Below are positions 1 through 8,256 of a DNA stretch of 64,000 nt, piece by piece. The stretch's first letter is position 1. Each line of letters starts with the position of its first letter. The notes beneath the pieces were generated by a model. It searched no databases. It had not been told where the DNA came from and saw only the letters and a program-made list of their open reading frames with translations. The DNA is from Pantoea alhagi. GTDB lineage: Bacteria; Pseudomonadota; Gammaproteobacteria; Enterobacterales; Enterobacteriaceae. The translations under genes and the position numbers were made by a program. The stretch is taken from positions 2,604,001 to 2,668,000 of the forward strand of contig NZ_CP019706.1 in NCBI RefSeq assembly GCF_002101395.1, given 5' to 3'.

Positions 1-365
1 CCTTCGCGTGTCAGGTGATAGCGTTCCTCGCCGTCAGGCTGGGTTTCTTTATCGAAGGCGACGCCATGTTTTATGAGCCACTCAACGCAGTGGCGCGCAT
101 TGCTGGCGATAAAATCCACCGCATCGCGCTCACACAGCCCAGCTCCGGCAATCAGCGTATCCTCTACGTGAGATTCGATGCTGTCCATCTCATCAAAAAC
201 GGCGGCAATACCACCCTGCGCATAGAGACTTGAACCTTCGCTGACCGGCCCTTTACTTAACACAGTGACCTGTTGCGTCTCTGCCAGCCGCAGCGCCAAT
301 GACAAACCGGCCGCGCCGCTGCCAATAATCAAAACATCGCACTGGTAATCGGAAAAATCGCTCAT
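1..365 (-). CDS. nadB: L-aspartate oxidase NadB, N-terminal part (runs off the window)
   Basis: FAD-dependent L-aspartate oxidase makes iminoaspartate, the first step of de novo NAD synthesis, in the cytoplasm. Only the first 121 codons are present; the gene continues past base 1. The translation begins MSDFSDYQCDVLIIGSGAAG, with the dinucleotide-binding GSGAAG at residues 15-20 and the AQGGIAA segment typical of the succinate dehydrogenase/aspartate oxidase flavoprotein family near residue 50. It is divergent from rpoE, as in E. coli. No strong Shine-Dalgarno sequence precedes the ATG; a NadR operator lies there instead. Identification is by recognition of the family motifs and the neighbourhood. 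Confidence 0.93.
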   Translation of the reverse strand, partial: MSDFSDYQCDVLIIGSGAAGLSLALRLAETQQVTVLSKGPVSEGSSLYAQGGIAAVFDEMDSIESHVEDTLIAGAGLCERDAVDFIASNARHCVEWLIKHGVAFDKETQPDGEERYHLTRE

Positions 366-367
366 GG

Positions 368-385
368 TGTTTATTTTACTAAACA
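368..385 (-). promoter_or_regulatory. NadR operator of nadB
   Basis: The sequence reads TGTTTA-N6-TAAACA, a perfect inverted repeat matching the NadR box known from enterobacterial nadB and nadA. It ends 2 bases upstream of the nadB start codon. NadR-NAD/ATP represses NAD biosynthesis genes; here it would block nadB transcription or cover the leader. The site is seen directly, the regulator is inferred from the known consensus. Confidence 0.85.
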
Positions 386-732
386 AGTGGTCATGCGAGC
401 ATAAGCGGAAAAAGCGGATTAAAAAAGAGATTAAACGTGATGAAAGCAAGATCTAAAGCAAAGTAACGTTTGTTTTGGCGCTGGCATCACCGCTTTTTGC
501 TTTAAAAAGTCTGAGAAATGGCTGTTTTAACGGTAATTTGTTTATTATGGCGAACAAGGTGCAATAATTACGCGTTAGTGATGAAAATGTCATGCGCATC
601 GGGTACTCTGCGGCTTACGTCAGATAGCCGGTTAATGATGAAAAACAGGTCGGCGCCGTACGTTTCCTCAGCATATTTAAATGTTTTGTTAGGTAAAACT
701 ACCCGGTGACGCAACAAAAAGGTGGCTTAACT

Positions 733-760
733 GAACTATTGTCTTATGACCGGCTCTAAC
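733..760 (+). promoter_or_regulatory. Sigma-E autoregulatory promoter of rpoE
   Basis: GAACTA at 733-738 and TCTAA at 755-759 are separated by 16 bases, matching the sigma-E consensus GAACTT-N16-TCTGA closely. The expected start is near 766, about 74 bases before the rpoE ATG. This corresponds to the sigma-E dependent promoter of E. coli rpoE, which makes a positive feedback loop held in check by RseA. Confidence 0.8.
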
Positions 761-823
761 GAAGGCTTGCTCATAAAGTTGAGTGATTGCTGGTGGTTCA
801 TTTATGCGTGGAGAATGATTTGA
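746..823 (+). CDS. Candidate 25-codon leader peptide of rpoE (RseD-like)
   Basis: The frame starts MTGSNEGLLI and ends with WRMI before TGA at 821-823. Its stop codon lies within the GAGGAG (822-827) that serves as the rpoE Shine-Dalgarno, 16 bases before the rpoE start, which is the arrangement expected for translational coupling. In E. coli rpoE translation is reported to be coupled to an upstream leader peptide named RseD; I cannot confirm homology. The ATG lies upstream of the expected sigma-E start site, so only longer transcripts could carry it, unless TTG 767 is used. No clear ribosome site precedes the ATG. Confidence 0.3.
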   Translation: MTGSNEGLLIKLSDCWWFIYAWRMI

Positions 824-839
824 GGAGACATTACCTCGG

Positions 840-1415
840 ATGAGCGAGCAATTAACGGATCAGATTCTCGTTGAACGGGTACAGAAAGGAGATCAGAAGT
901 CATTCAATTTACTGGTTGTACGTTACCAGCATAAAGTGGCGAGCCTGGTTTCGCGCTACGTACCGTCAGGCGATGTACCCGATGTGGTACAAGAATCTTT
1001 TATTAAGGCTTATCGTGCGCTTGATTCATTTCGCGGCGATAGCGCGTTTTATACCTGGTTATACCGTATTGCCGTTAACACCGCGAAAAACTATCTGGTT
1101 GCTCAGGGGAGACGCCCGCCATCCAGCGATGTGGATGCGATGGAGGCTGAAAATTTTGAAAGCGCCGGGGCGCTGAAAGAAATTTCGAACCCTGAGAATC
1201 TAATGTTGTCTGATGAACTGAAACAGGTAGTGTTCCGTACCATTGAATCGCTCCCGGAAGATCTGCGTATGGCGATCACGCTGCGGGAGTTGGATGGTCT
1301 AAGCTATGAAGAGATAGCTGCCATCATGGATTGTCCGGTAGGCACCGTCCGCTCGCGTATTTTTCGCGCACGAGAGGCCATCGATAACAAAGTTCAACCA
1401 CTTATCCAACGTTAG
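840..1415 (+). CDS. rpoE: RNA polymerase sigma factor RpoE (sigma-E)
   Basis: Extracytoplasmic-function sigma factor that directs RNA polymerase to outer-membrane stress promoters. At 191 residues it has exactly the E. coli length and is nearly identical to it, starting MSEQLTDQILVERVQKGDQK. Region 2 covers about residues 10-90 and includes DVPDVVQESFIKAY; region 4 with the -35 reading helix (MDCPVGTVRSRIFRAREAI) is at about 155-180. The start codon follows GAGGAG at a somewhat long distance of about 12 bases. It heads the rpoE-rseABC operon, 30 bases before rseA, and is transcribed from its own sigma-E promoter. RseA binds and silences it at the inner membrane. Confidence 0.98.
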   Translation: MSEQLTDQILVERVQKGDQKSFNLLVVRYQHKVASLVSRYVPSGDVPDVVQESFIKAYRALDSFRGDSAFYTWLYRIAVNTAKNYLVAQGRRPPSSDVDAMEAENFESAGALKEISNPENLMLSDELKQVVFRTIESLPEDLRMAITLRELDGLSYEEIAAIMDCPVGTVRSRIFRAREAIDNKVQPLIQR

Positions 1416-1445
1416 AAATAACGGATACAGGAAGGGTACTAAGGC

Positions 1446-2096
1446 ATGCAGAAAGAAAAACTTTCCGCTTTAATGGATGGCGAAACTTTGGACAACGAAG
1501 TGATTTCCGCATTGTCTAAAGACGCTACGCTGCAACAAAGATGGGAAAGCTATCATCTTATCCGCGATACGTTGCGTGGTGACGTGGGCGAAACCGTGCA
1601 TTTCGATATTGCCGCGCGCGTTGCCGCCGCTATCGAACAGGAACCGGTGCGTAATATCACTACGCTTATCCCGGAAGCACAGCCAGAACCCGCGCGCTGG
1701 GAAAAAATGCCTTTCTGGAAAAAAATGCGCCCATGGGCTGCGCAAATTACCCAGGTTGGCGTGGCGGCCTGCGTTTCTCTGGCGGTTATTGTTGGCGTAC
1801 AGCACTATAACCAGCCGCAGGATGCCAGTCAGGGCTCAGAAGCGCCCGTATTCAATACGCTTCCAATGATGGGCAAGGCTTCACCGGTTAGCCTGGGCGT
1901 GCCTTCTGAAAGCTTTGACACCAACAGCGCCAGCCAGCAAGTGCAGGAGCAGCGTCGTCGGGTAAATGCCATGCTGCAGGATTACGAACTACAGCGTCGC
2001 TTACATACCGAACAGATGCAGTTTGATGCGAACGGCCCACAACAGGCGCAGGTTCAGGTTCCAGGAAATCAGTCGTTAGGAATACAGCAGCAGTAA
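1446..2096 (+). CDS. rseA: Anti-sigma-E factor RseA
   Basis: Single-pass inner-membrane protein whose cytoplasmic N-terminal domain (about residues 1-90) sequesters sigma-E and whose periplasmic domain binds RseB. The membrane segment is at about residues 101-119. The DegS cleavage site of E. coli, Val148-Ser149, is kept at exactly those positions (SPVSLG), so regulated proteolysis by DegS and then RseP should work as known. Length is 216 residues, as in E. coli. The C-terminus is glutamine-rich. Its TAA overlaps the ATG of rseB by one base, indicating coupled translation and matched amounts. Confidence 0.97.
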   Translation: MQKEKLSALMDGETLDNEVISALSKDATLQQRWESYHLIRDTLRGDVGETVHFDIAARVAAAIEQEPVRNITTLIPEAQPEPARWEKMPFWKKMRPWAAQITQVGVAACVSLAVIVGVQHYNQPQDASQGSEAPVFNTLPMMGKASPVSLGVPSESFDTNSASQQVQEQRRRVNAMLQDYELQRRLHTEQMQFDANGPQQAQVQVPGNQSLGIQQQ

Positions 2097-3052
2097 TGAA
2101 GCAGCTCTGGTGTGCCGTTAGCCTTTTGGCTGGCGGCCTGTTTTATCCGTCTATCGCCCCGGCGCAGGAAACTGCATCCGGGGCGTTGTTACAACAGATG
2201 GAACAGGCCAGCCAATCTCTCAATTATGAACTCGCCTACATCACTGTCTCCCGGCTGGGTATTGAATCGTTACGCTATCGCCATGCGGTAATTGATAACA
2301 AGATTTATGCCCAGCTGTTGCAGATGGATGGGCCGCGTCGGGAAGTGATTCAGCGTGGCAAAGATATCAGCTACTTTGAACCAGGGCTGGAGCCTTTCTC
2401 GCTGCCAGGCTCGCATATCGTTGATGCGCTTCCCTCGGTGGTTTATGCCGATTTCAAACACTTAACCACCAGCTATGATTTTGTGCCCGTAGGGCGTACG
2501 CGTATTGCCGATCAGCTGTGCGAAGTGGTGCGCATTGTGGCGCGCGACGGTACGCGTTACAGCTATATTGTGTGGCTGGATAGCGAAACCCGGCTGCCGT
2601 TGCGTATCGATCTGCTTGATCGTGATGGCGAAACGCTGGAACAGTATCGCGTGGTCAGCTTTGCCGTTGATGAAGGCGTGCGTAATTTAATGCAGGGGCT
2701 GGAGAAGGCAAATTTGCCGCCGTCGCTCTCGGTGCCTGAAGCGCAAAAAGTCTCTTTCAACTGGCAGCCCGCCTGGTTGCCTGCAGGTATGAAAGAGGTG
2801 GCGCAAAGCCGACGTTCGCTGCCATCTATCAATAAGCCTGTAGAATCAAGGTTCTATTCAGACGGGCTGTTTAGTTTTTCAATTAACGTCAGCCCGGCGG
2901 ATAAAAACAGCACGACGCAGCTATTGCGTACTGGCCGTCGCACGGTGCAAACTGCCACCCGCAACAATACTGAAATTACCATTGTTGGCGAATTGCCGCC
3001 CTCTACGGCGAAGCGTATCGCCGACAGTATCAACTTAGGTACACAACGATGA
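2096..3052 (+). CDS. rseB: Sigma-E regulatory protein RseB
   Basis: Periplasmic sensor that binds RseA, protects it from DegS and releases it when lipopolysaccharide intermediates accumulate. The first 24 residues are a Sec signal peptide (hydrophobic VSLLAGGLFYPSIA then APAQE). The rest matches the MucB/RseB fold: a large lipoprotein-carrier-like N-terminal domain and a smaller C-terminal RseA-binding domain. Length 318 equals E. coli. The start codon overlaps the rseA stop by one base and the stop overlaps the rseC start by three bases. Confidence 0.97.
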   Translation: MKQLWCAVSLLAGGLFYPSIAPAQETASGALLQQMEQASQSLNYELAYITVSRLGIESLRYRHAVIDNKIYAQLLQMDGPRREVIQRGKDISYFEPGLEPFSLPGSHIVDALPSVVYADFKHLTTSYDFVPVGRTRIADQLCEVVRIVARDGTRYSYIVWLDSETRLPLRIDLLDRDGETLEQYRVVSFAVDEGVRNLMQGLEKANLPPSLSVPEAQKVSFNWQPAWLPAGMKEVAQSRRSLPSINKPVESRFYSDGLFSFSINVSPADKNSTTQLLRTGRRTVQTATRNNTEITIVGELPPSTAKRIADSINLGTQR

Positions 3053-3516
3053 TGAGAGAATGGGCCACCGTAGTTGCGTGGCAGGATGGCATCGCCACGC
3101 TCCACTCGGAAGTGAAAACCACATGTAACAGTTGCTCAGCGCGCAAAGGCTGCGGCAGCGCGATGCTGAACAAGCTGGGACCAAAAAACGCGCACGTGAT
3201 GCAGATTGCCAGCGAACAGCCGCTGCAGCCCGGTCAACGGGTTGAGTTAGGCATTCGTGAAAGCAGCCTGTTAAGTTCTGCGCTATTAGTTTATATGACG
3301 CCGCTGTTAGGGCTGTTTTTGCTGGCCGGGCTGTTTCAGATGCTGTTTCATACCGATCTGGCCGCAGCCTGTGGTGCGCTGTTAGGCGGAATCGGCGGCT
3401 TTATCGTAGCCAAAGGCGTTTCGATGCGCTTTGGCGAGGGCGAAGCTTTCCAGCCGGTGATCCTGAATATTATGCTGCCGCCCGATGCGCTTCGGGTTGA
3501 GCAAGAATCCCACTAA
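3049..3516 (+). CDS. rseC: SoxR-reducing / sigma-E operon protein RseC
   Basis: Small inner-membrane protein with a cysteine cluster at residues 26, 29 and 35 (CNSCSARKGC) and two membrane segments at about 75-97 and 104-121. The family is implicated in keeping SoxR reduced together with the Rsx complex, and was first described as a modulator of sigma-E. ATG 3049 gives 155 residues; a second in-frame ATG follows immediately at 3052 and could be the real start. It is the last gene of the sigma-E operon. Overlap with rseB supports coupled translation. Confidence 0.95.
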   Translation: MMREWATVVAWQDGIATLHSEVKTTCNSCSARKGCGSAMLNKLGPKNAHVMQIASEQPLQPGQRVELGIRESSLLSSALLVYMTPLLGLFLLAGLFQMLFHTDLAAACGALLGGIGGFIVAKGVSMRFGEGEAFQPVILNIMLPPDALRVEQESH

Positions 3517-3521
3517 ATATC

Positions 3522-3547
3522 AGCCGGACGATGCGTCTCGTTCGGCT
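3522..3547 (+). terminator. Hairpin after rseC, possible weak terminator
   Basis: A 10-bp stem (3522-3531 with 3538-3547, one G-T pair) with a 6-base loop lies just after the rseC stop. The T-run (3561-3566) is too far downstream for a textbook intrinsic terminator, so it may only slow or protect the transcript. It separates the sigma-E operon from lepA. Confidence 0.4.
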
Positions 3548-3752
3548 AATGATTTGCGCTTTTTTACACCTCCCTTACAGCAAATAGGCTATCATCCCGT
3601 TTTCCTTGCTTATCTCCCGGCGCGATGATTCCACCACCCTGATATGTCGTGTACAATGCGCCATTCGGGCTGTCTCCGCCTGTGATATTCCACGCTCTCC
3701 TGAGGTTGCATCGCGAGAGTTTCAGCATTTGTAAGGCAGAATAACCTCCATA

Positions 3753-5552
3753 ATGAAGCATATAAGAAACTTTTCGATCATCGCGCACATTGACCACGGT
3801 AAATCGACCTTATCAGATCGTTTGATCCAGATTTGCGGCGGCCTGGCCGATCGTGAAATGGCTGCGCAGGTTCTGGACTCAATGGATCTGGAGCGGGAAC
3901 GCGGCATCACTATTAAAGCGCAGAGCGTGACGCTCGATTACAAAGCGCAAAACGGTGAAACTTACCAGCTCAATTTTATCGACACGCCAGGCCACGTTGA
4001 CTTCTCCTATGAGGTATCGCGTTCTCTTGCTGCCTGTGAAGGTGCGCTGCTGGTGGTTGATGCAGGGCAGGGCGTAGAAGCGCAAACGCTGGCTAACTGC
4101 TATACCGCCATCGAAATGGATCTGGAAGTGGTGCCGGTACTGAACAAAATTGATCTGCCAGCGGCCGACCCCGATCGTGCGGCGCAGGAAATTGAGGATA
4201 TTGTTGGCATCGACGCCACGGATGCGGTGCGTTGCTCGGCCAAAACCGGCGTGGGCGTGCCGGAAGTGCTGGAGCGTCTGGTACGTGATATTCCACCGCC
4301 GGAAGGCGACCCGAGTGCGCCACTGCAGGCGCTGATCATCGACTCCTGGTTTGATAACTATCTTGGCGTTGTGTCGCTGGTGCGTATTAAAAACGGCACC
4401 CTGCGCAAGGGCGAGAAAATCAAGGTGATGAGTACCGGGCAGGTCTACAACGCTGACCGTCTGGGGATCTTTACGCCGAAGCAGGTGGATCGTGATGTGC
4501 TGAACTGCGGCGAAGTAGGCTGGTTGGTCTGCGCGATTAAAGATATCCTCGGCGCGCCGGTAGGCGATACCTTAACCGGTGCGAAACATACCGCGGAAAA
4601 AGCGCTGCCGGGCTTTAAGAAAGTGAAGCCGCAGGTTTATGCCGGTCTGTTCCCGATCAGCTCAGACGATTATGAAGCCTTCCGCGATGCGCTGGGCAAA
4701 CTGAGCCTGAACGATGCCTCGCTGTTTTATGAGCCGGAAAGCTCAACGGCGCTCGGTTTTGGTTTCCGTTGCGGCTTCCTTGGCCTGCTGCATATGGAGA
4801 TCATTCAGGAGCGTCTGGAGCGTGAATACGATCTTGACCTGATTACCACCGCGCCGACCGTGGTGTATGAAGTAGAAACCACCGGTGGTGAAATCGTTTA
4901 TGTCGACAGCCCTTCCAAGCTGCCACCGTTGAATAATATTAGCGAGCTGCGCGAGCCGATCGCCGAATGTCACATGCTGATGCCGCAGGAGTATCTGGGC
5001 AACGTCATTACGCTATGCGTTGAAAAGCGCGGCGTACAAACCAATATGGTCTATCACGGTAATCAGGTTGCGCTGACCTATGAGATTCCGATGGCGGAAG
5101 TGGTGCTGGACTTCTTTGATCGTCTGAAATCCACTTCGCGCGGTTATGCGTCACTGGATTATAACTTCAAACGATTCCAGGCCTCTGACATGGTGCGTGT
5201 AGACGTGTTAATCAACGCCGAACGCGTTGATGCGCTGGCGCTGATTACCCACCGTGACAACTCGCAGTATCGTGGTCGTGAGCTGGTAGAAAAGATGAAA
5301 GATCTGATCCCGCGTCAGCAGTTTGATATTGCGATTCAGGCGGCGATCGGTAACCACATTATTGCCCGTTCGACAGTGAAACAGCTGCGTAAAAACGTTA
5401 TCGCTAAATGCTACGGCGGCGACGTAAGTCGTAAGAAAAAGCTGTTGCAGAAGCAGAAAGAAGGTAAGAAACGCATGAAGCAGGTCGGTAACGTTGAGCT
5501 GCCGCAGGAAGCGTTCCTGGCCATTCTGCACGTGGGCAAAGACAGTAAATAA
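3753..5552 (+). CDS. lepA: Elongation factor 4 (LepA), back-translocating GTPase
   Basis: Ribosome-associated GTPase related to EF-G, implicated in translation fidelity, back-translocation and 30S assembly. G motifs are clear: AHIDHGKST (G1, about residues 11-19), DTPGHVDFS (G3) and NKID (G4). EF-G-like domains II, III and V follow, then the LepA-specific lysine-rich C-terminal domain. Length 599 equals E. coli. It starts MKHIRNFSIIAHID and is followed after 9 bases by lepB, the usual bicistronic arrangement. Confidence 0.98.
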   Translation: MKHIRNFSIIAHIDHGKSTLSDRLIQICGGLADREMAAQVLDSMDLERERGITIKAQSVTLDYKAQNGETYQLNFIDTPGHVDFSYEVSRSLAACEGALLVVDAGQGVEAQTLANCYTAIEMDLEVVPVLNKIDLPAADPDRAAQEIEDIVGIDATDAVRCSAKTGVGVPEVLERLVRDIPPPEGDPSAPLQALIIDSWFDNYLGVVSLVRIKNGTLRKGEKIKVMSTGQVYNADRLGIFTPKQVDRDVLNCGEVGWLVCAIKDILGAPVGDTLTGAKHTAEKALPGFKKVKPQVYAGLFPISSDDYEAFRDALGKLSLNDASLFYEPESSTALGFGFRCGFLGLLHMEIIQERLEREYDLDLITTAPTVVYEVETTGGEIVYVDSPSKLPPLNNISELREPIAECHMLMPQEYLGNVITLCVEKRGVQTNMVYHGNQVALTYEIPMAEVVLDFFDRLKSTSRGYASLDYNFKRFQASDMVRVDVLINAERVDALALITHRDNSQYRGRELVEKMKDLIPRQQFDIAIQAAIGNHIIARSTVKQLRKNVIAKCYGGDVSRKKKLLQKQKEGKKRMKQVGNVELPQEAFLAILHVGKDSK

Positions 5553-5561
5553 GGATATCTG

Positions 5562-6536
5562 ATGGCTAATATGTTTGCCCTGATTCTGGCGATTGCGACG
5601 CTGGTTACCGGCATTATCTGGTGTATCGACAGATTTAAGTGGGCGCCGGCCCGCCGCGCGCAGCAGGCTCAGGCCCAGGCGCAGACCGGCAGTTCGCTGG
5701 ATGATAAAACGCTGGCGAAAGTAGCGAAGCAGCCTGGCTGGGTGGAAACGGCAGCATCGGTATTCCCGGTGCTGGCGGTGGTATTCGTGGTGCGCTCGTT
5801 TATTTACGAGCCGTTCCAGATCCCTTCTGGTTCAATGATGCCGACGCTGCTGATTGGCGATTTTATCGTGGTAGAGAAATTTGCCTACGGCATCAAAGAT
5901 CCTATTACCCAAACCACTCTGATCCCGACCGGGCATCCAAAACGCGGTGATATCGCCGTGTTTAAATACCCGAAAGATCCGAGCCTGGATTACATCAAGC
6001 GTGTTATCGGCCTGCCTGGCGATCGCGTGACGTATGACGCTCTGAATAAAACGCTGACAGTGAACCCGGCTTGTGACAGCGGTAAATCGTGCGATAAAGC
6101 GCTGCCGGTTACCTACTCGGACGTAGCGCCCAGCAACTTTATCCAGACCTTCAGTGGCTTTGATGGAAATGAATCCGGTAACGGTTTCTGGCAAGTGCCG
6201 CAGGGCGAAACCATGCCCGGCGGCCTGCGTCTGGCGGCCCGTAAAGAGACATTGGGTGACGTAACCCATAATATTTTACTGGTAACAGAAGCGCAAAGTC
6301 AGGCCAGCATGTATTATCAGCAGCCGGGACAGCCGCAGGCGAGCTGGGTTGTGCCGGCAGGCCACTATTTTATGATGGGCGATAACCGTGATAACAGCGC
6401 TGACAGCCGTTACTGGGGGTTCGTACCGGAGAAAAACCTGGTTGGCAAAGCGACCGCGATCTGGATGAGCTTTGAAAAACAGGAAGGTGAATGGCCAACC
6501 GGCGTTCGCCTGAGTCGTATTGGCGGCATCCACTAA
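5562..6536 (+). CDS. lepB: Signal peptidase I (LepB)
   Basis: Inner-membrane serine protease that removes signal peptides from exported preproteins. Two N-terminal membrane segments (about residues 4-22 and 62-80) flank a short cytoplasmic loop with many Gln and Ala. The catalytic Ser91 is in PSGSMMPTLLIGD and the catalytic Lys146 in SLDYIKRVIGLPGDR; the GDNRDNSADSRYWG box follows near the end. At 324 residues it matches E. coli. It lies 9 bases after lepA and is expected to be co-transcribed with it. Confidence 0.98.
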   Translation: MANMFALILAIATLVTGIIWCIDRFKWAPARRAQQAQAQAQTGSSLDDKTLAKVAKQPGWVETAASVFPVLAVVFVVRSFIYEPFQIPSGSMMPTLLIGDFIVVEKFAYGIKDPITQTTLIPTGHPKRGDIAVFKYPKDPSLDYIKRVIGLPGDRVTYDALNKTLTVNPACDSGKSCDKALPVTYSDVAPSNFIQTFSGFDGNESGNGFWQVPQGETMPGGLRLAARKETLGDVTHNILLVTEAQSQASMYYQQPGQPQASWVVPAGHYFMMGDNRDNSADSRYWGFVPEKNLVGKATAIWMSFEKQEGEWPTGVRLSRIGGIH

Positions 6537-6558
6537 GGTTGTCGTGAGTAAAACGGAT

Positions 6559-6580
6559 GGCTTCCCGCCTGCGGGAAGCC
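6559..6580 (+). other. Perfect 10-bp hairpin between lepB and rnc
   Basis: GGCTTCCCGC at 6559-6568 pairs with GCGGGAAGCC at 6571-6580, leaving a 2-base gap. There is no T-run, so it is not a classic terminator. In E. coli the rnc leader carries stem-loops cut by RNase III to autoregulate rnc; this hairpin may belong to such a leader or stabilise the lepAB transcript end. Confidence 0.4.
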
Positions 6581-6666
6581 ACTGCAAACGAAACTGTTTA
6601 GCGTTGACCGCTGTCAGCCCTGTTTCGTATGCAGCATAATTGACGCATTATTGAAATTGGTATCGC

Positions 6667-7347
6667 ATGAATCCCATCCTCATTAACAAGCTCCAGCGAA
6701 AGCTGGGCTACACTTTTACTCATCAGGATCTGCTGCAACAGGCATTAACCCACCGGAGTGCCAGCAGTAAGCACAACGAGCGTCTTGAGTTTCTTGGCGA
6801 TTCCATCCTGAGCTTTGTTATTGCTAATGCGCTTTATCACCGCTTTCCCCGCGTGGATGAGGGCGATATGAGCCGCATGCGCGCAACGCTGGTAAGGGGA
6901 AATACCCTGGCGGAGATGGCGCGCGAATTTGATTTAGGCGAATGCCTGCGTCTGGGGCCTGGCGAGCTGAAGAGCGGCGGATTCCGTCGTGAATCGATCC
7001 TTGCCGATACCGTTGAAGCATTAATCGGCGGTGTGTTTCTCGACAGCGACATTCAGACTGTTGAGCAGCTGATTCTGAACTGGTATCAAAGCCGTCTGGA
7101 TCAGATTAGCCCCGGCGACAAACAGAAAGATCCAAAAACGCGTCTGCAGGAGTATCTGCAGGGTCGTCATCTGCCGCTGCCCTCCTATCTGGTGGTGCAG
7201 GTGCGTGGCGAAGCGCACGATCAGGAATTTACCATTCACTGTCAGGTGAGCGGCATGGCGGATCCGGTGGTAGGCACCGGTTCCAGCCGTCGTAAAGCTG
7301 AACAGGCAGCGGCCGAACAGGCGCTGATTAAGTTAGGACTCGAATGA
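6667..7347 (+). CDS. rnc: Ribonuclease III
   Basis: Double-strand-specific endoribonuclease that processes rRNA precursors and many mRNAs. The RNase III signature ERLEFLGDSILSFVIANAL is at about residues 38-56, with the second catalytic segment DTVEALIGGVFLD near residue 114; a double-stranded RNA-binding domain covers about 155-225. Length 226 equals E. coli. The stop overlaps the era start by 4 bases (ATGA), so translation of era is coupled. The 130-base gap upstream carries a hairpin that may be a processing site. Confidence 0.98.
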   Translation: MNPILINKLQRKLGYTFTHQDLLQQALTHRSASSKHNERLEFLGDSILSFVIANALYHRFPRVDEGDMSRMRATLVRGNTLAEMAREFDLGECLRLGPGELKSGGFRRESILADTVEALIGGVFLDSDIQTVEQLILNWYQSRLDQISPGDKQKDPKTRLQEYLQGRHLPLPSYLVVQVRGEAHDQEFTIHCQVSGMADPVVGTGSSRRKAEQAAAEQALIKLGLE

Positions 7348-8249
7348 GCGAACAACAGATGCACTGCGGCTTTATTGCGATTGTCGGCCGCCCCAACGTT
7401 GGAAAATCCACGCTGCTGAACCAGTTACTGGGGCAGAAGGTTTCCATTACCTCGCGTAAACCGCAAACCACGCGCCATCGTATTATGGGCATCCATACCG
7501 AAGGCGCGTATCAGGCGATTTATGTCGATACGCCCGGCCTGCACATTGAAGAGAAGCGGGCGATCAACCGCCTGATGAACCGCGCCGCCAGTAGCTCAAT
7601 TGGCGACGTAGAGCTAATCATCTTTGTGGTGGAAGGCACCCGCTGGACGGCGGATGATGAAATGGTTCTCAACAAGCTGAAAGAGAACAAAGTGCCGGTG
7701 CTGCTGGCCATCAATAAAGTCGATAACATTACCGATAAATCTATCCTGCTGCCGCACCTGAAATTCCTGAGCGAGCAGATGGAATTTATGGATATGGTGC
7801 CGATCTCTGCAGAAAGCGGTAAAAATGTCGATACCATTGCCAGTATCGTGCGCAAACGCCTGCCGGTAGCCGATCATCACTTCCCGGAAGATTACATTAC
7901 CGACCGCTCACAGCGTTTTATGGCGTCGGAAATTATCCGTGAAAAACTGATGCGTTTCCTGGGGGCCGAGCTGCCCTATTCGGTCACGGTTGAGATTGAG
8001 CGCTTTATCACCAACGAACGCGGCGGTTATGATATCAACGGCCTGATTCTGGTGGAGCGTGAAGGCCAGAAAAAGATGGTAATCGGTAATAAAGGCGCCA
8101 AAATCAAAACCATCGGTATTGAAGCTCGTAAGGATATGGAAGAGCTGTTCGAGATGAAAGTGCATCTTGAACTGTGGGTTAAAGTGAAGTCTGGCTGGGC
8201 AGATGACGAACGTGCGCTGCGTAGTCTGGGCTATGTTGACGATCTTTAA
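7344..8249 (+). CDS. era: GTPase Era
   Basis: Essential GTPase that binds the 3' end of 16S rRNA and assists 30S maturation. G1 GRPNVGKST is at about residues 15-23, DTPGLH and NKVD follow, and a C-terminal KH domain (VIGNKGAKIKTIG at about 251) binds RNA. 301 residues, as in E. coli. It overlaps rnc by 4 bases and is followed by recO after 7 bases, giving the classic rnc-era-recO operon. Confidence 0.98.
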   Translation: MSEQQMHCGFIAIVGRPNVGKSTLLNQLLGQKVSITSRKPQTTRHRIMGIHTEGAYQAIYVDTPGLHIEEKRAINRLMNRAASSSIGDVELIIFVVEGTRWTADDEMVLNKLKENKVPVLLAINKVDNITDKSILLPHLKFLSEQMEFMDMVPISAESGKNVDTIASIVRKRLPVADHHFPEDYITDRSQRFMASEIIREKLMRFLGAELPYSVTVEIERFITNERGGYDINGLILVEREGQKKMVIGNKGAKIKTIGIEARKDMEELFEMKVHLELWVKVKSGWADDERALRSLGYVDDL

Positions 8250-8256
8250 TCACTGA

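Larger units (their letters stand above)
366..839. other. nadB-rpoE divergent intergenic region (474 bp)
   Basis: Besides the NadR box (368-385), the sigma-E promoter (733-760) and a short leader frame (746-823), I see no supported gene here. A 63-codon plus-strand frame at 518-709 has no ribosome binding site and an unconvincing composition. The distal sigma-70 promoter(s) that drive rpoE in E. coli should lie between about 400 and 720, but I could not fix one with good -35 and -10 boxes. Confidence 0.6.

Noticed and set aside
518..709. 63-codon plus-strand frame between nadB and rpoE
   Set aside because: No ribosome binding site, no recognisable domain, and it ends 130 bases before rpoE, so coupling is unlikely. 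The shorter frame at 746-823 is the better leader candidate.
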